Source: Azorinus chamasolen (taxonomy: Eukaryota; Mollusca; Bivalvia; Cardiida; Solecurtidae). From it: a DNA stretch of 64,000 bases. Each line of letters opens with the position of its first letter. Within the stretch, counting starts at the first letter, position 1. Made by a program: the position numbers and the translations under genes. Under the pieces are notes generated by a model. It searched no databases and was not told the origin of the DNA. It saw nothing but the letters and a program-made list of their open reading frames with translations. This document shows, in pieces, positions 32,760-42,317 of this stretch. The stretch lies in the NCBI GenBank assembly GCA_963576725.1, contig OY755242.1, positions 4,221,093-4,285,092 on the forward strand, written 5' to 3'.

Positions 32760-33040
32760 CCTGGCAGAGCTATTGGCTACTATAGATTTCCTAGCTCATC
32801 ATTCAATTATACTATAGTAGAATCTTTGACATTTGCAGATATGTGACTCACTTATTGAAGTGTAAATTTTAGTAATGCAGAAAGATCCTGTAGAAACCTT
32901 CTGCATTACGCTTGCACTTAATTAAGCTTTTTCCTGCTTGTGGTGTCTTTTGAATGGGCTTTTCAATGTTTGGGCAAGACAGGTTGTGTTCCTAAATAGT
33001 GCTTGAATTTTGAAATAAATTCCTTGTAAAGTGCTTGAAT
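32760..33040. other. intron with F core scrap
   Basis: 32873-32940 reads gtaatgcagaaagatcctgt then agaaaccttctgcattacgc, an F centre with no ends. Confidence 0.5.
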
Positions 33041-33138
33041 TTCCCCACCAAATCTCTGTATGAGCTCTGTTTAGAATTGTGTCTTTTAGACGATTCTAAA
33101 GAGTGGTCGAAACATAGGGATTGGTGTCGATATGACTA
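33040..33138. mobile_element. I-family fold-back element
   Basis: ccccaccaaatctctgtatg; centre tagaattgtgtcttttagac then gattctaaagagtggtc; outer arm acatagggattggtg. Confidence 0.72.
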
Positions 33139-33545
33139 TTTTAGTACTTGAGTGAGCACCGTTATCTGTTGCACCTTTATCTGTTGCTCTGATGAAACAG
33201 AAGACTGCCTTGAAACAAAGTCTGATTTCAACAATGAAACAGACAGTCTTTGTACAAACAATAATTGTTACTTACATACTTGTTAAGCTGTCTGCTAGCT
33301 AGACAAGAGTTTAGCAGCCAGTAAACTATAAACCTCATATAGGTGGTACAATAATTCAGGATCTGGTTAGACCTAATAACTTCATTAGCTGCATCTGTGG
33401 TCAATTATACACATATTAGTATGTATTACCGGGATAAGAGGGTTTTGTTGTTTTTTATACGCCAGGTGGAAAAGTCTGTATTTGTTTACCTGATCTACAT
33501 TTTGGCATATGGCATAAATCAAACCTTTTTAAAATATAACACTTA
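33139..33545. other. intron without recognised feature
   Basis: Contains only a direct repeat, gttatctgttgcacctttat/ctgttgctc. No exon. Confidence 0.4.
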
Positions 33546-33547
33546 AT

Positions 33548-33652
33548 TTGGTTCTGACCTCCAAAGCCTATATTGTGACCATTCTTTAGAATGGTCTCTT
33601 CCACAAGATTCTAAAGAATGGTCACAACAATGAGTTTAGTAGAAAAATTATG
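33548..33652. mobile_element. I-family fold-back element
   Basis: gtgaccattctttagaatgg, centre tctcttccacaag, attctaaagaatggtcacaa. Confidence 0.72.
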
Positions 33653-33692
33653 ATTTTTAGTTTTTGAATACTTCAAGAAGAGTCTAAAGAAT

Positions 33693-33821
33693 TTTTTTGT
33701 GTAAATAATCCATTAACTCAGAGCAATTGATTATTACCTGGATATTTCGGCTTTATCGCAAAGCCGAAATATCCAGGTAATAATCAATTGCTCTGAGTTA
33801 ATGGATTATTTACACAAAAAA
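33693..33821. repeat. perfect 62-bp-stem hairpin with 5-nt loop
   Basis: Left arm 33693-33754 (ttttttgtgtaaataatcca ... ggatatttcggcttt), loop atcgc, right arm 33760-33821, exact reverse complement over all 62 positions on my reading. No sequence in common with the MITE cores. I-type scraps lie on both sides. Confidence 0.95.
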
Positions 33822-33978
33822 TGAACAATCCAGAGCAAGAGAACAATCTTCATTGTTGTAGTCTAAAGAATGGTCATAACATACATTTCATTAGACAAGT
33901 ACCTCAGATTGATTTGGAATACAAACTGTTTTTGACCATAACAACCGCAACATTGAAATCTGTATACTGTTTTTAATT

Positions 33979-34209
33979 CATAACCCTTTCCCTCATACAA
34001 ACGTGTTTTCGCGCATTTGCAAACAGAATAGACCCTGATCAGGGTCTGCTCTGTTTGCTAATAGAAATTGATAGATTTGTTTCTATATTTTCTAAAATGA
34101 CTACAATGGTCCACCTTCAATATTTCATTATAAATATATGTATTTTGTCCATGAATATGCATTATGTAATGAAATTTGTAATAAACATAGAACATGGACA
34201 GGGTTTTAA
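33979..34209 (+). mobile_element. A-family MITE lacking the core centre
   Basis: ccctttccctcatacaaacg to tagaacatggacaggg. The core is cut to gaccctgatcagggtctgct; about 24 bp of centre is missing. Confidence 0.82.
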
Positions 34210-34365
34210 CTGATTTAATTTTTTTCCCCATTACTACGTGTATTACACTGAGTAGCTTATGCTATTCAGATGTGGTCAAAGTATAAACTGTTTATATAGT
34301 ATACAACAGTCATAGATAAGATTGGTAAATCACTAAATGATACATTTTATGAAAACTGACCTCCT

Positions 34366-34470
34366 ATATTTCTCCACCAAACCCTATGTTGTAATCACTC
34401 TTTAAAGAATGGTCTCAGGGAGATGATTCTAAAAATTGGTTGCAACATGAGATTTGGTGTAGAGATGACA
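34366..34470. mobile_element. I-family fold-back element
   Basis: atttctccaccaaaccctat, gttgtaatcactctttaaag, agatttggtgtagagat. Ends 110 bases before exon 34580. Confidence 0.75.
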
Positions 34471-34579
34471 ATTTTAGAATTGTAATACAGTCCGTTATCT
34501 AAGACTATGGTATATATACATGTACATGCTAGATTTGGTACTGCTGGATTAAATTGATACATTGTTTCTGTCGTTACAG

Positions 34580-34641
34580 CTGGGGCCTTAAAATCCTTTG
34601 GTGAACTGATGAGTAAAATAGAAGATGAGAGAGAAAACATG
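34580..34641 (+). CDS. Graf: BAR-domain exon 2 in window
   Basis: Sixty-two bases, acceptor tgtcgttacag and donor gtaaga. Two leading bases join the g of the previous exon (GCT, Ala), followed by 20 codons ending on a codon boundary: GALKSFGELMSKIEDERENM. This aligns with the segment of GRAF that follows TDDE (SLQEF...LEDERIRM), so no exon is missing across the preceding 28.6-kb intron. I-family fold-back elements flank it on both sides (34366-34470 and 34690-34788). Confidence 0.9.
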
Positions 34642-34689
34642 GTAAGACTGTAAACTATCAGAGATGTCAGTTTTACTGATGTCTGATCT

Positions 34690-34788
34690 GTATTTCTCAG
34701 TCAAACTCTGTCCTGTTGATACTCATTTGAGTTACCTTTGAGAGGCACTTCTAATGAGTACAGTTAAGACAGGGTTTGGAGGAGAACC
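34690..34788. mobile_element. I-family-like fold-back element
   Basis: gtatttctcagtcaaactct and acagggtttggaggagaa outer arms, inner actcatttgagttacctttg / cacttctaatgagta. Begins 49 bases after exon 34641. Confidence 0.62.
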
Positions 34789-34849
34789 ATAGTGTACTCC
34801 AGTCCTAATATTTACCATTCTGCTTTATTACATGCATAACATTTTCTAT

Positions 34850-34960
34850 CACATAGACCTCTTTTGGTAACCATTAATGCCAACAGAGAAGGCCATGATC
34901 CTGTTGGAACTGTCGCCTCAGGGTCTGTCCTGTCTGATTCTTGTGTAGATCTGTGACTGT
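34850..34960 (+). mobile_element. B-type MITE remnant
   Basis: agagaaggccatgatcctgt, tggaactgtcgcctcagggt and ctgtcctgtctgattcttg; decayed core only. Confidence 0.45.
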
Positions 34961-35033
34961 CACAATCAAACAGTACTTTGTCAATGTGTAAGTATAAATT
35001 TCAGTGCATGAATATTCATGAGGTACTAATTTC

Positions 35034-35268
35034 TTAACCCTTTACTTCATGAATATTTATTTAAAAATGATGACATCATGAATAATAATTAGATTCATTT
35101 TTATAATGGCATATTGAAATACATTAATTTTTGGCAAATGACAGAAACGGTAAGCAAACAGAGCAGATCCAGATCATACGGCTCTTGCAGGCTCCTAGTT
35201 AATCTGTTTGCAAAGGAGTAGAAAGGTGTATTTAATACTATTTACTATTTATGGAGTAAATGGTTACA
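35034..35268 (-). mobile_element. B-family MITE
   Basis: TTAA start, long arm ctttacttcatgaatattta, core catacggctcttgcaggctc broken, end tttatggagtaaatggtta. A further long-arm scrap runs to TTAA at about 35293. Confidence 0.75.
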
Positions 35269-35399
35269 TTAATATTCATGAAGTAAAAGGGTTAATGCTG
35301 TACATCTGTAGCCAGATATTGGTAAGAACCCGGTAATTCAGTCAGAATATTGAATTGTTTATTGATTAACCCTGATTGCATCTTATTGACAAATTTGTG

Positions 35400-35470
35400 A
35401 TTACCTATGCAAACAATTTTGATCCCGATGAGACCCCGAGTAACTCATTTGGATCCAAACTGTTTAATAT
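35400..35470. mobile_element. H-family core
   Basis: caaacaattttgatcccgat then gagaccccgagtaactcatt; right arm tggatccaaactgtttaa. Confidence 0.6.
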
Positions 35471-35990
35471 TCTGATAAATGATGGAGAAAATCCTCTTCA
35501 AGAGTTTGAAGTAGCTGACAGTTTACTGAGAGTTGTGTAGTGTGCACAGAGTTAACCCTTTAATTGATAGAGATGAGAGGAGGGAGGTTAGAGGCATTCA
35601 TAATTATCCTTGTGAATCTGACCTTTTTTGCCATTTATCAAATTGTAACTGTTGATCACTATATTCACCTTGGGTATGGGGTATGATATTTAGTCAGTAA
35701 CACAAGAGTTATTGCACTTGCCATTGATCATGAGAAGTGGGGGACACAGATTACCTTGATTCACACTTATTGGTATGGTCATGTGTTATAATGTTTGGTG
35801 ACAACGAGGTGTGTGATTTCTCCTCTCTTGAGATTTTTACTTACTTAAACTTTCATTTGTCTTTGAAGAATACTAGTCCAATTCAGACACCCAATCTCAA
35901 CCCCCCCCCCCCCCCCCCATCCCCCCCCCCGCCCATGATCAATAATTAGATTTGCATTATCTTAATTACTTTAGAATAGATTGATGTATA
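35471..35990. other. intron with a poly-C tract
   Basis: 35899-35932 is almost pure C with a single AT and a single G interruption. No exon or MITE. Confidence 0.6.
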
Positions 35991-35994
35991 TGAG

Positions 35995-36105
35995 TAGCAA
36001 ATAGTGTAGAACCTGATCAAACTGCTCCTTCAGGAACAGTTTGATCTGGGTCTACACTATTTGCCTAAGTTTGTCTGTTGGAATACTTTGGGTATTTGAG
36101 TATTA
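35995..36105. mobile_element. G-family element, core and right end
   Basis: agcaaatagtgtagaacctg, centre ctgctccttcaggaacag, gatctgggtctacactattt then gtctgttggaatactttggg. Confidence 0.75.
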
Positions 36106-36179
36106 TTAGTTCTCAGCAGTGCATTAATGACTGTTTGCCATATTGTGCCAGGGGCATTTGCACCTAGCAATGAAGTTGT

Positions 36180-36255
36180 ATAATCATTACTAATGCTTGG
36201 CATTTGGATCTAGATGAAACACTAAGTAACTAAGCATCTTTTCTAGGTCCATATT
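36180..36255. mobile_element. H-family core, decayed
   Basis: catttggatctagatgaaac with acactaagtaactaagcatc and taggtccatattgtttg. Confidence 0.45.
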
Positions 36256-36441
36256 GTTTGATACTAGCATCATGATGTTTTGAAAGGAACAAAAGTGGAG
36301 GTATAGTTTTAGATTTCGTAGCAGGGAGTTTGTAGCAGACAACTGTGTTGCAGACCACAATTGCATAGTGTGCGAAGATTTAATTTTGCCAAATCCTGAG
36401 TACCTGTTGGCCGGGAAATTTCATGCATCATTAAATGCAAA

Positions 36442-36647
36442 TTAACCCCTTCAGGGCTTGGAAAAATGTGCTCTGGTATTTGCAAATTGTGTAGACCCAG
36501 ATCAGAGGGCTCCTAGAGGAGCCCTCTGATCAGAGTCTGCACTGTTTGTAATTCAAAATCTTCTCGAGCGTAGACCATTTCCCCCTACTGAATTGTTAAA
36601 TTATGATGGATTATATCACTGTGAAGATTTGTCATTCAAAGGTTTAA
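36442..36647 (-). mobile_element. C-family MITE, complete
   Basis: TTAA ends; core gagggctcctagaggagccctc, arms perfect over about 22 bp; tail gatttgtcattcaaaggttt. Confidence 0.86.
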
Positions 36648-36970
36648 GAGAAGATCTGCAGCAATCCTGTGCTAGGTTTGCCAAATACTTAACATTACTA
36701 TTGGAATTCCATTGCTTTAATCCTTCATACTGTAAACAATTATTGTCTTCTGCAAATATAATAATGGCGTCTGTTCCAGTGCACATGATTATAAGATTTT
36801 TTCTTGCATCTTTTGTTAGAAACATGGTTAGAATATCCAAACAGTTTGGATCGTTTTGAGATTCTGTGTTTAAGCATATAATCTTTATTTAAACTTTTTG
36901 CAAAGACTATCATGAATCCCCAATAGAATGTTACGGGTTGAAGCTTTGCACTATAGTGTGAAATGAGTGT
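36648..36970. other. intron without recognised feature
   Basis: Open frames of 70-90 codons on both strands here have no family resemblance and no splice support. Confidence 0.4.
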
Positions 36971-37211
36971 CAGCCCTTCACTTTATGAAAAGGCTCCATC
37001 CATTTCTTTTAATACTACATGTAGTAAGTTTAATTCTTGTATTAAAATATGAAATTATAAATTATTACTGTAAAGAAGCGAATAAGATCTTTAACTTAGA
37101 ATCAAACAGACCAGATCCTAATCATACAGCTCCTATAGGAGCTGTCTTGAGTGATCTGGGTCTACTTTGTTTGCAAAGGCATAAAAAGGCAGGCTGGTGG
37201 AGTAAAGGGTT
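36971..37211 (-). mobile_element. B-family MITE, diverged long arm
   Basis: Core acagctcctataggagctgtc then ttgagtgatctgggtctact; end ggcaggctggtggagtaaagggtt. Confidence 0.72.
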
Positions 37212-37445
37212 GTTCTTTGCAGGTAAATTTGATCTAGATGAGAGATCATCATCAAGTAACTTGAATATCTCATGAGAATTCAAAATGTGTGATTGTAGTT
37301 TTTGAAAAGACGTGGAAGAAATGTTCACTGATAGAAATGAAAAACAAATATTTTTAGACAATAATTACTATGCTAAGAGTTGTAACCAGGTTATAATACA
37401 ATGTACAATGGTAATAAAATCCTTGTACACTAGCAGCTAATATGT

Positions 37446-37528
37446 GATTACCTATGCAAACAGTCTAGATCCAGATGAGATGCTTAGTATCTCTGAGTCT
37501 TTATCTCAGGCCCCCAACAGTTTGAAAC
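37446..37528. mobile_element. H-family core
   Basis: gcaaacagtctagatccaga then tgagatgcttag; right arm decayed. Confidence 0.5.
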
Positions 37529-37631
37529 CTTGATCATGGAGAAAGTCTGTGCTTAGAATTTAGAGCAGATGACAAATTTTGCAGACGACAATTAGGCTAC
37601 CAGTACTTAGCCTGCAGAGAGTTCAATCTGT

Positions 37632-37895
37632 TGAACCCTTTCTCTGAAAGTGTTCTATATTTAATCAAAATTCCAATACCTACTGAATATTCATGGACAA
37701 AATTATGAGGTATAATGAAATAGTTGGAAGGTAAAACATTGTAGTCATGTTAGAAACTAAAGAAATACATGTACATCACATTCCATTAGCAAACAGAGCA
37801 GACCCTGATCAGATGGCTTCTTTAAGAGCTGTCTGATCTGGGTCTTGTATGTTTGCAAATGGATGATAAGGCATTTATATGAATGAAAGGGTTAA
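37632..37895 (-). mobile_element. A-family MITE, complete
   Basis: ttgaaccctttctctgaaag start; core gatggcttctttaagagctgtc; end gcatttatatgaatgaaagggttaa. Confidence 0.84.
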
Positions 37896-37993
37896 CCGCC
37901 TGTCGGTATGTATTTTTGAGGGCAAAGGATGGTTTGAGAATGAGATACACACAGGTAGGCAAGAGCAGGTACTCCACTAACCAAATATAAATC

Positions 37994-38458
37994 ATACCCT
38001 TAACCTCATGAATATTCCTGTAAGAAATGAACACATCATAAATATTAATTAGGTAACAATTTATAATGGTTTAAACTTTATGAACACTGTATATATTGGC
38101 TTTGGCAGAAACTGTAGAATCAGATCATCAATCTATATTTATTCATTAGCAAACAGAGCAGATCCTGATCACAGGAATCCTACTGATCGTGGTGTACTCT
38201 AGTTTCAAAGGTGTTAACTTTTCGCTTGCTGAATTTTAAAATTCATTTGTCCTTCTTTACCCATACCCTGTTGTATAGTTACATATATCTTCACCGTGTA
38301 CAAGTATATCGCTGTGCAATCACTGCTGTGGAGTGCACTGGTTGCACAATCAGCTTGTAAATAGTGCAGACCCTGGAGCTGCACTATTTACAGGTAGGTA
38401 TATTGACGTGAATAGCAAGCGAAGGTTTAAAAGTCGTTTCTATGAAGTAAATGGTTAA
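37994..38458 (-). mobile_element. B-family MITE hosting an M element
   Basis: Long arm cctcatgaatattcctgtaa, damaged core gatcctgatcacaggaatcc; after the insert the short arm resumes aagtcgtttctatgaagtaa then atggttaa. Confidence 0.75.
38214..38430. mobile_element. M element, TTAA-flanked, nested
   Basis: Ends aacttttcgcttgctgaatt and gaatagcaagcgaaggtttaa form terminal inverted repeats of about 14 bp. Inside is a small core, taaatagtgcagaccctgga then gctgcactatttacagg. The only full copy seen. Confidence 0.7.
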
Positions 38459-38601
38459 ATAGTGTAAATATAATATTGAAATTATTAAATGCTAATATTG
38501 AAATTATTATACAAATACATCCATCATATGTTGCAAGCCTTTGACAAGAATATCATTTACATGTACATGTATATGGTCCTTGTATTTCGGCATGTTTATT
38601 T

Positions 38602-39212
38602 ATCCCTTTACTTGATAGTTAATCCTGTCTGTTTATGCTATTGCAAACAGAATAGACACAGACCATCAATCCTGTAAGAGCTGACTAATCAGAGTATGCT
38701 CTGTATACCTGACAGTTGTATGTTACATTCTGTATGCTCTGTTTACCTGACAGTTGTATGTTACAGTTCTGTATGCTCTGTTTACCTGACAGTTGTATGT
38801 TACAGATCTTTTCTGTATGCCCTGTTTACCTGACAGTTGTATGTTACAGTTCTGTATACTCTGTTTACCTGACAGTTGTATGTTACAGTTCTGTATGCTC
38901 TAGATCTGTTTACCTGACAGTAACAGTTGTATGTTACAGTTCTGTATGCTCTGTTTACCTGACAGTTGTATGTTACAGTTCTGTATGCTGAGACTGTTTA
39001 CCTGACAGTTGTATGTTACAGTTCTGTATGCTCTGTTTACCTGACAGTTGTATGTTACAGTTCTGTATGCTCTGTTTACCTGACAGTTGTTCTGAATCTC
39101 TGCTGTTTGCCATGGCAATAAACTTCCTTATTTATATTTTTAATATAAAAAAAATGGTATGTATTTATAAAGGGCAGAGAGTATTGCACAAATATTTATC
39201 CAGTAAAGGGTT
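38602..39212 (+). mobile_element. B-family MITE expanded by a minisatellite
   Basis: Short arm tccctttacttgatagttaa and core gcaaacagaatagacacaga ... gagtatgctctg; the right core arm is then amplified; the long arm resumes at about 39091 (gctgtttgccatggcaataa) and ends tttatccagtaaagggttga 32 bases before exon 39244. Confidence 0.75.
38693..39090 (+). repeat. about 39-bp minisatellite, ten units
   Basis: Unit tctgtatgctctgtttacct gacagttgtatgttacagt. Some units carry inserts (agatctt, ctagat, gagact). It arises from the tctgctctgtttgctta part of the host MITE. Confidence 0.9.
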
Positions 39213-39243
39213 GACTTGTAATTGCCAACTTCTTCTTTTACAG

Positions 39244-39315
39244 CTTGAGAAGGCACACGACCAGTTCATCAAACCCCTGGAAAACTTTCGCAAAAATTAC
39301 ATAGGACAAGCAAAG
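39244..39315 (+). CDS. Graf: BAR-domain exon 3 in window
   Basis: Seventy-two bases, phase 0-0, acceptor cttcttcttttacag and donor gtaaat. It encodes 24 residues including FIKPLENFRKNYIGQAK, the best-conserved stretch of the GRAF/oligophrenin BAR domain (PLEKFRKEQIG). A B-family element carrying a minisatellite ends only about 32 bases before the acceptor, so the branch point must lie in or just after transposon sequence. Confidence 0.93.
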
Positions 39316-39345
39316 GTAAATCGATGTTCTGTATGATAATCATAA

Positions 39346-39546
39346 ACTTTAATACTATTCCTCATAAAAACACTTTTTCATGCATTTGCAAACAGAGCAG
39401 ACCCAGATCAGACAGCTCCTGCTCAGATGGCTCCTGTAGGATCTGTCTGATCAGGGTCTGCTCTTGTTGCTCATGACATAATTATAGATCAAATTCTACT
39501 GTGTCTGCCAGGATGAGAAATTCCTTTGTTCAGTGGTCATTATACA
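39346..39546 (+). mobile_element. B-family MITE with partial core duplication
   Basis: acagctcctgctcagatggctcc: the left core arm is partly repeated before tgtaggatctgtctgatcag. The long arm is cut by the next element at tatacaa. Confidence 0.72.
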
Positions 39547-39549
39547 ATA

Positions 39550-39863
39550 CAGTTGGACTTCAATATCTCGAACTTCAAGGGACCATACAAATTAGAACAG
39601 AACAGAAGTTCCAGTTATCTGATATTTCTAATCTGGACAAGTATTCATTCACAGCTTAATGCAAGACTAAGGTAGTGCTAAAGCTCCTGTAAGAGCTTTC
39701 AGCATTACTTTAGATGTGCATTAGAATGTCACATATGTTTCTAGGTACTCCTAGTGATAAATTTTAGAGCACTCCCATATTGTACATTTTAGAAGGACCA
39801 AACTTTTAGTTCGAGTTGTTCCGAATTCTAGTTATCCAAGTTCGAGATATCTATGTTCAACTG
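39550..39863. mobile_element. pogo/Tigger-like MITE, 314 bp
   Basis: CAGTTGGACTTCAATATCTC start and gagatatctatgttcaactg end, TA flanks. The terminal repeat reads ATATCTCGAACTT. The middle holds an F-like hairpin (gcttaatgcaagac ... aaagctcctgtaagagcttt). No transposase. Confidence 0.82.
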
Positions 39864-39865
39864 TA

Positions 39866-40073
39866 TCAGTCAAGTCAAGAATGGACAAAAAAGTTATAAT
39901 GAAATATCGAAGGTGGAACATTGTAGACATTTTAGAAAACAAAGAAACAGATCTATCAAATTCTATTGGCAAACAGAGCAGACCCTGATCAGACGGCTCC
40001 TCTAGGAGCTGTCTGATCTGGGTCTACTCTGTTTGCAAATGTGTGAAAACACGTTTATATGAGGGAAAGGGTT
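39866..40073 (-). mobile_element. A-family MITE, start lost
   Basis: aatggacaaaaaagttataa, gaaggtggaacattgtagac, core gacggctcctctaggagctgtc, end acacgtttatatgagggaaagggttaa. Confidence 0.85.
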
Positions 40074-40381
40074 AAAACAATACACATCCCAACAGTTACA
40101 ATTAGGATGTAACTGGCTATTCATGGTCACAGCTGTAGATGTTTTATATGAATCATGCAGTCACATGCTAAACTAATTTGTGGCTGTTTGTTCCATGATC
40201 ACCTGTCATGAGTAACACAAATTCATGCTCTTGAATGATCAGGTACAATAAGTATGCATGATCTTATGTATATGGGGAACAGAATTAGAGCATGATAAAA
40301 AAAATATTGGTCATGATATGAGGCGCACTTGGAATAAATATACATGTATAATGTACAGCAGAACCTCTCAATAAGGGCCCC
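40074..40381. other. intron without recognised feature
   Basis: A few catgatc/gatcatg palindromic words but no defined element. Confidence 0.4.
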
Positions 40382-40586
40382 TTAACCCTTTACTCCATAA
40401 ATATTCATGTAAGAAATAGTGATGTTGTGAATATTAATTAGATTGATTTTTATAATAGCAGATCAACACGGGAAGTTCTGGCCATGGCCAACACTATATG
40501 TGTTTATATGCCATTATAAAAATGCATCTAATTGATATTCATAATTTTTTTATTTCTTACATGAATATTTATGGAGTAAGGGATTA
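40382..40586. mobile_element. B-derived palindrome with two long arms and no core
   Basis: TTAA, ctttactccataaatattca ... tttcttacatgaatatttat, ggagtaagggattaa: both ends are long-arm sequence in inverted orientation. The core is absent. Confidence 0.8.
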
Positions 40587-40833
40587 ACCTGTTACTCCAT
40601 AACTACACCTTTCTACGTCTTTGCAAACAGAGAAGAAGCAGATCAGACAGCTCCTGTAGGTGCCGTCTGATCAGGGTCTGCTCTGTTTGCTTATGATATG
40701 ATATAGATATGATTCTACAGTTTATGACATGGCCAAATGTTCCTGTGTCCATGTGATATTGTAACAATTAATCTGATTAATATTCATGATGTCATTATTT
40801 CTTATATGAATATTCATCGAGTAAAGGGGTAAT
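40583..40833 (+). mobile_element. B-family MITE, complete, abutting the previous one
   Basis: Shares its left TTAA with the upstream element. Core gacagctcctgtaggtgccgtc; end atgaatattcatcgagtaaagggg. Lies 75 bases before exon 40909. Confidence 0.86.
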
Positions 40834-40908
40834 AACTCCTCTTATTTACAGTTCTTTAGTTTTTTATTCTAAGAATCTCATTTGATGTTTTTTCCGATTT
40901 ATTTTCAG

Positions 40909-41010
40909 GAAGAGAAGAAACAGTTTGACAAGCAGACCCAGAAATTTTGTTCCACACTGGATCGTTACCTCAGCCTTAAGACAAAAGTTACTGATAATGC
41001 TTTCAAAGAG
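40909..41010 (+). CDS. Graf: BAR-domain exon 4 in window
   Basis: One hundred and two bases, phase 0-0, acceptor ttttccgatttattttcag and donor gtgagt. It encodes 34 residues beginning EEKKQFDKQTQKFCSTLD and ending KVTDNAFKE, matching the charged BAR helix KKKYDKETEKYC in GRAF. A B-family element ends about 75 bases upstream. Confidence 0.92.
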
Positions 41011-41321
41011 GTGAGTGTTCAATCCACCAGAACCATTGTACTTGGCTCTCAGTGCTAGTTGGATATAAGATCTATTTTGGTTTGTCAGTCTGTCTGTGCA
41101 TAAATGCAACTTTGTATTAGTTATACTCTTACGGGCACAAGAGTGATCAGGCACAAGAGTGATCTACAAAATGTACCTGTATCAATTTGAAATATTTAGC
41201 AATATTTACTTGCCAGTGATTACTAATAAATGTAGATCAATTGGACCTGACTGCATAATGTGATCTAATGGCATATATATCTATGTAATAATTTTAGATG
41301 CTGTCTTGAGTTTTAATTTAC
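41011..41321. other. intron without recognised feature
   Basis: Begins with donor gtgagt. A short direct repeat, gggcacaagagtgatc, at 41132-41162. Confidence 0.45.
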
Positions 41322-41563
41322 CATAACTCTTTCTTTGTTGAATATTCATAGAAAGAATGATGTCATGAATATTTATTTATCTGAACTTTTATAATGGCAT
41401 CTGTACACAAGAGATTTTGGTAGTGGAAGAAGCTGTAGAGACAGATCTGTTATACTTTCATAAGCAAACAGAGCAGAGCCTGATCAGATGGCTCCTATAT
41501 CTGATCTGGGTCTATTCTGTTTGAAAATATGTGAAAAGGTGTTTATATGAGGGAATGAGTTAA
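41322..41563 (-). mobile_element. B2-type MITE with shortened core
   Basis: ctctttctttgttgaatatt start; core gatggctcctatatctgatc lacks the right half of the centre; end gtttatatgagggaatgagttaa. Confidence 0.76.
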
Positions 41564-41689
41564 ACAGTTAATGGAAGATACAAATGAAAAGTTTACTTTT
41601 CTAGTAAGTTAGATGTGCTTTATACTACAATACAGTCTTGCCAAAGTGACCATATGATTTACTAACATAGTAGACTGTAAAAGCAAGTG

Positions 41690-41750
41690 GTTGCTTGATG
41701 CAAAGTAAAGATGATACAGAAAGCTCCTATTTAATTCTTGCTAGTTTTCT
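41690..41750. mobile_element. F-family fragment
   Basis: gcaagtggttgcttgatgca ... cagaaagctcctatttaatt, left half of the hairpin only. Confidence 0.5.
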
Positions 41751-41964
41751 GGGCAACCTCATAAATTCTTTCATTCATGATATTTATTTCAGAAATGCAT
41801 TGATGATTCTCATGATTTGTCCAACCTATGGTTACTAACTCATTAACAATATAGTATAAAGTATGTAAATACATGTAGTTATATGTATTAAGAATCATGA
41901 TTTACTTGGATTTATTATATTTGTCATGTGCTCTGTGTCAATTCTAAAGTATTGTCCCCTTCAT

Positions 41965-42225
41965 TTAACCAACTCTTCACTGGATATACATATTAATGTA
42001 GAGAATAATAAATAAATAACATCATGAATATTAATTAACTTAATTTTTATAGTTACATATGAGTAAGGGAAGTTTGGGCCCGTACAAAAACTAGTCTCAG
42101 ATCTATATTATGCCATTGGCAAACAGAGCAGACCCTGATCAGACCTCTCCAACAGGAGCCATCTGAAATTGCTCTACTCTGTTTGCAAATACGATGAAAG
42201 CAGTATACATGTAGTAAAGTGTTAA
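41965..42225 (-). mobile_element. B-family MITE
   Basis: TTAA start, long arm catcatgaatattaattaac; core gacctctccaacaggagcca; end catgtagtaaagtgttaa. Confidence 0.74.
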
Positions 42226-42317
42226 CAGTTTGAACTATGGTGAGAGGTCCTAATTTACTCATCTCGCTAGGGTCCAAAATGTTTGCAATGGTCATAATAA
42301 TGATTGGATAGTGTTGA

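Noticed and set aside
33693..33821. Conventional microRNA precursor
   Set aside because: The 62-bp stem is perfect with a 5-nt loop, unlike the imperfect ~22-bp-arm structure of animal pre-miRNAs; kept as a hairpin of unknown role.
38716..39336. 91- and 107-codon plus frames with CLPDSCMLQF repeats
   Set aside because: Frames across the 39-bp minisatellite; the second merely runs into the real exon in another context.
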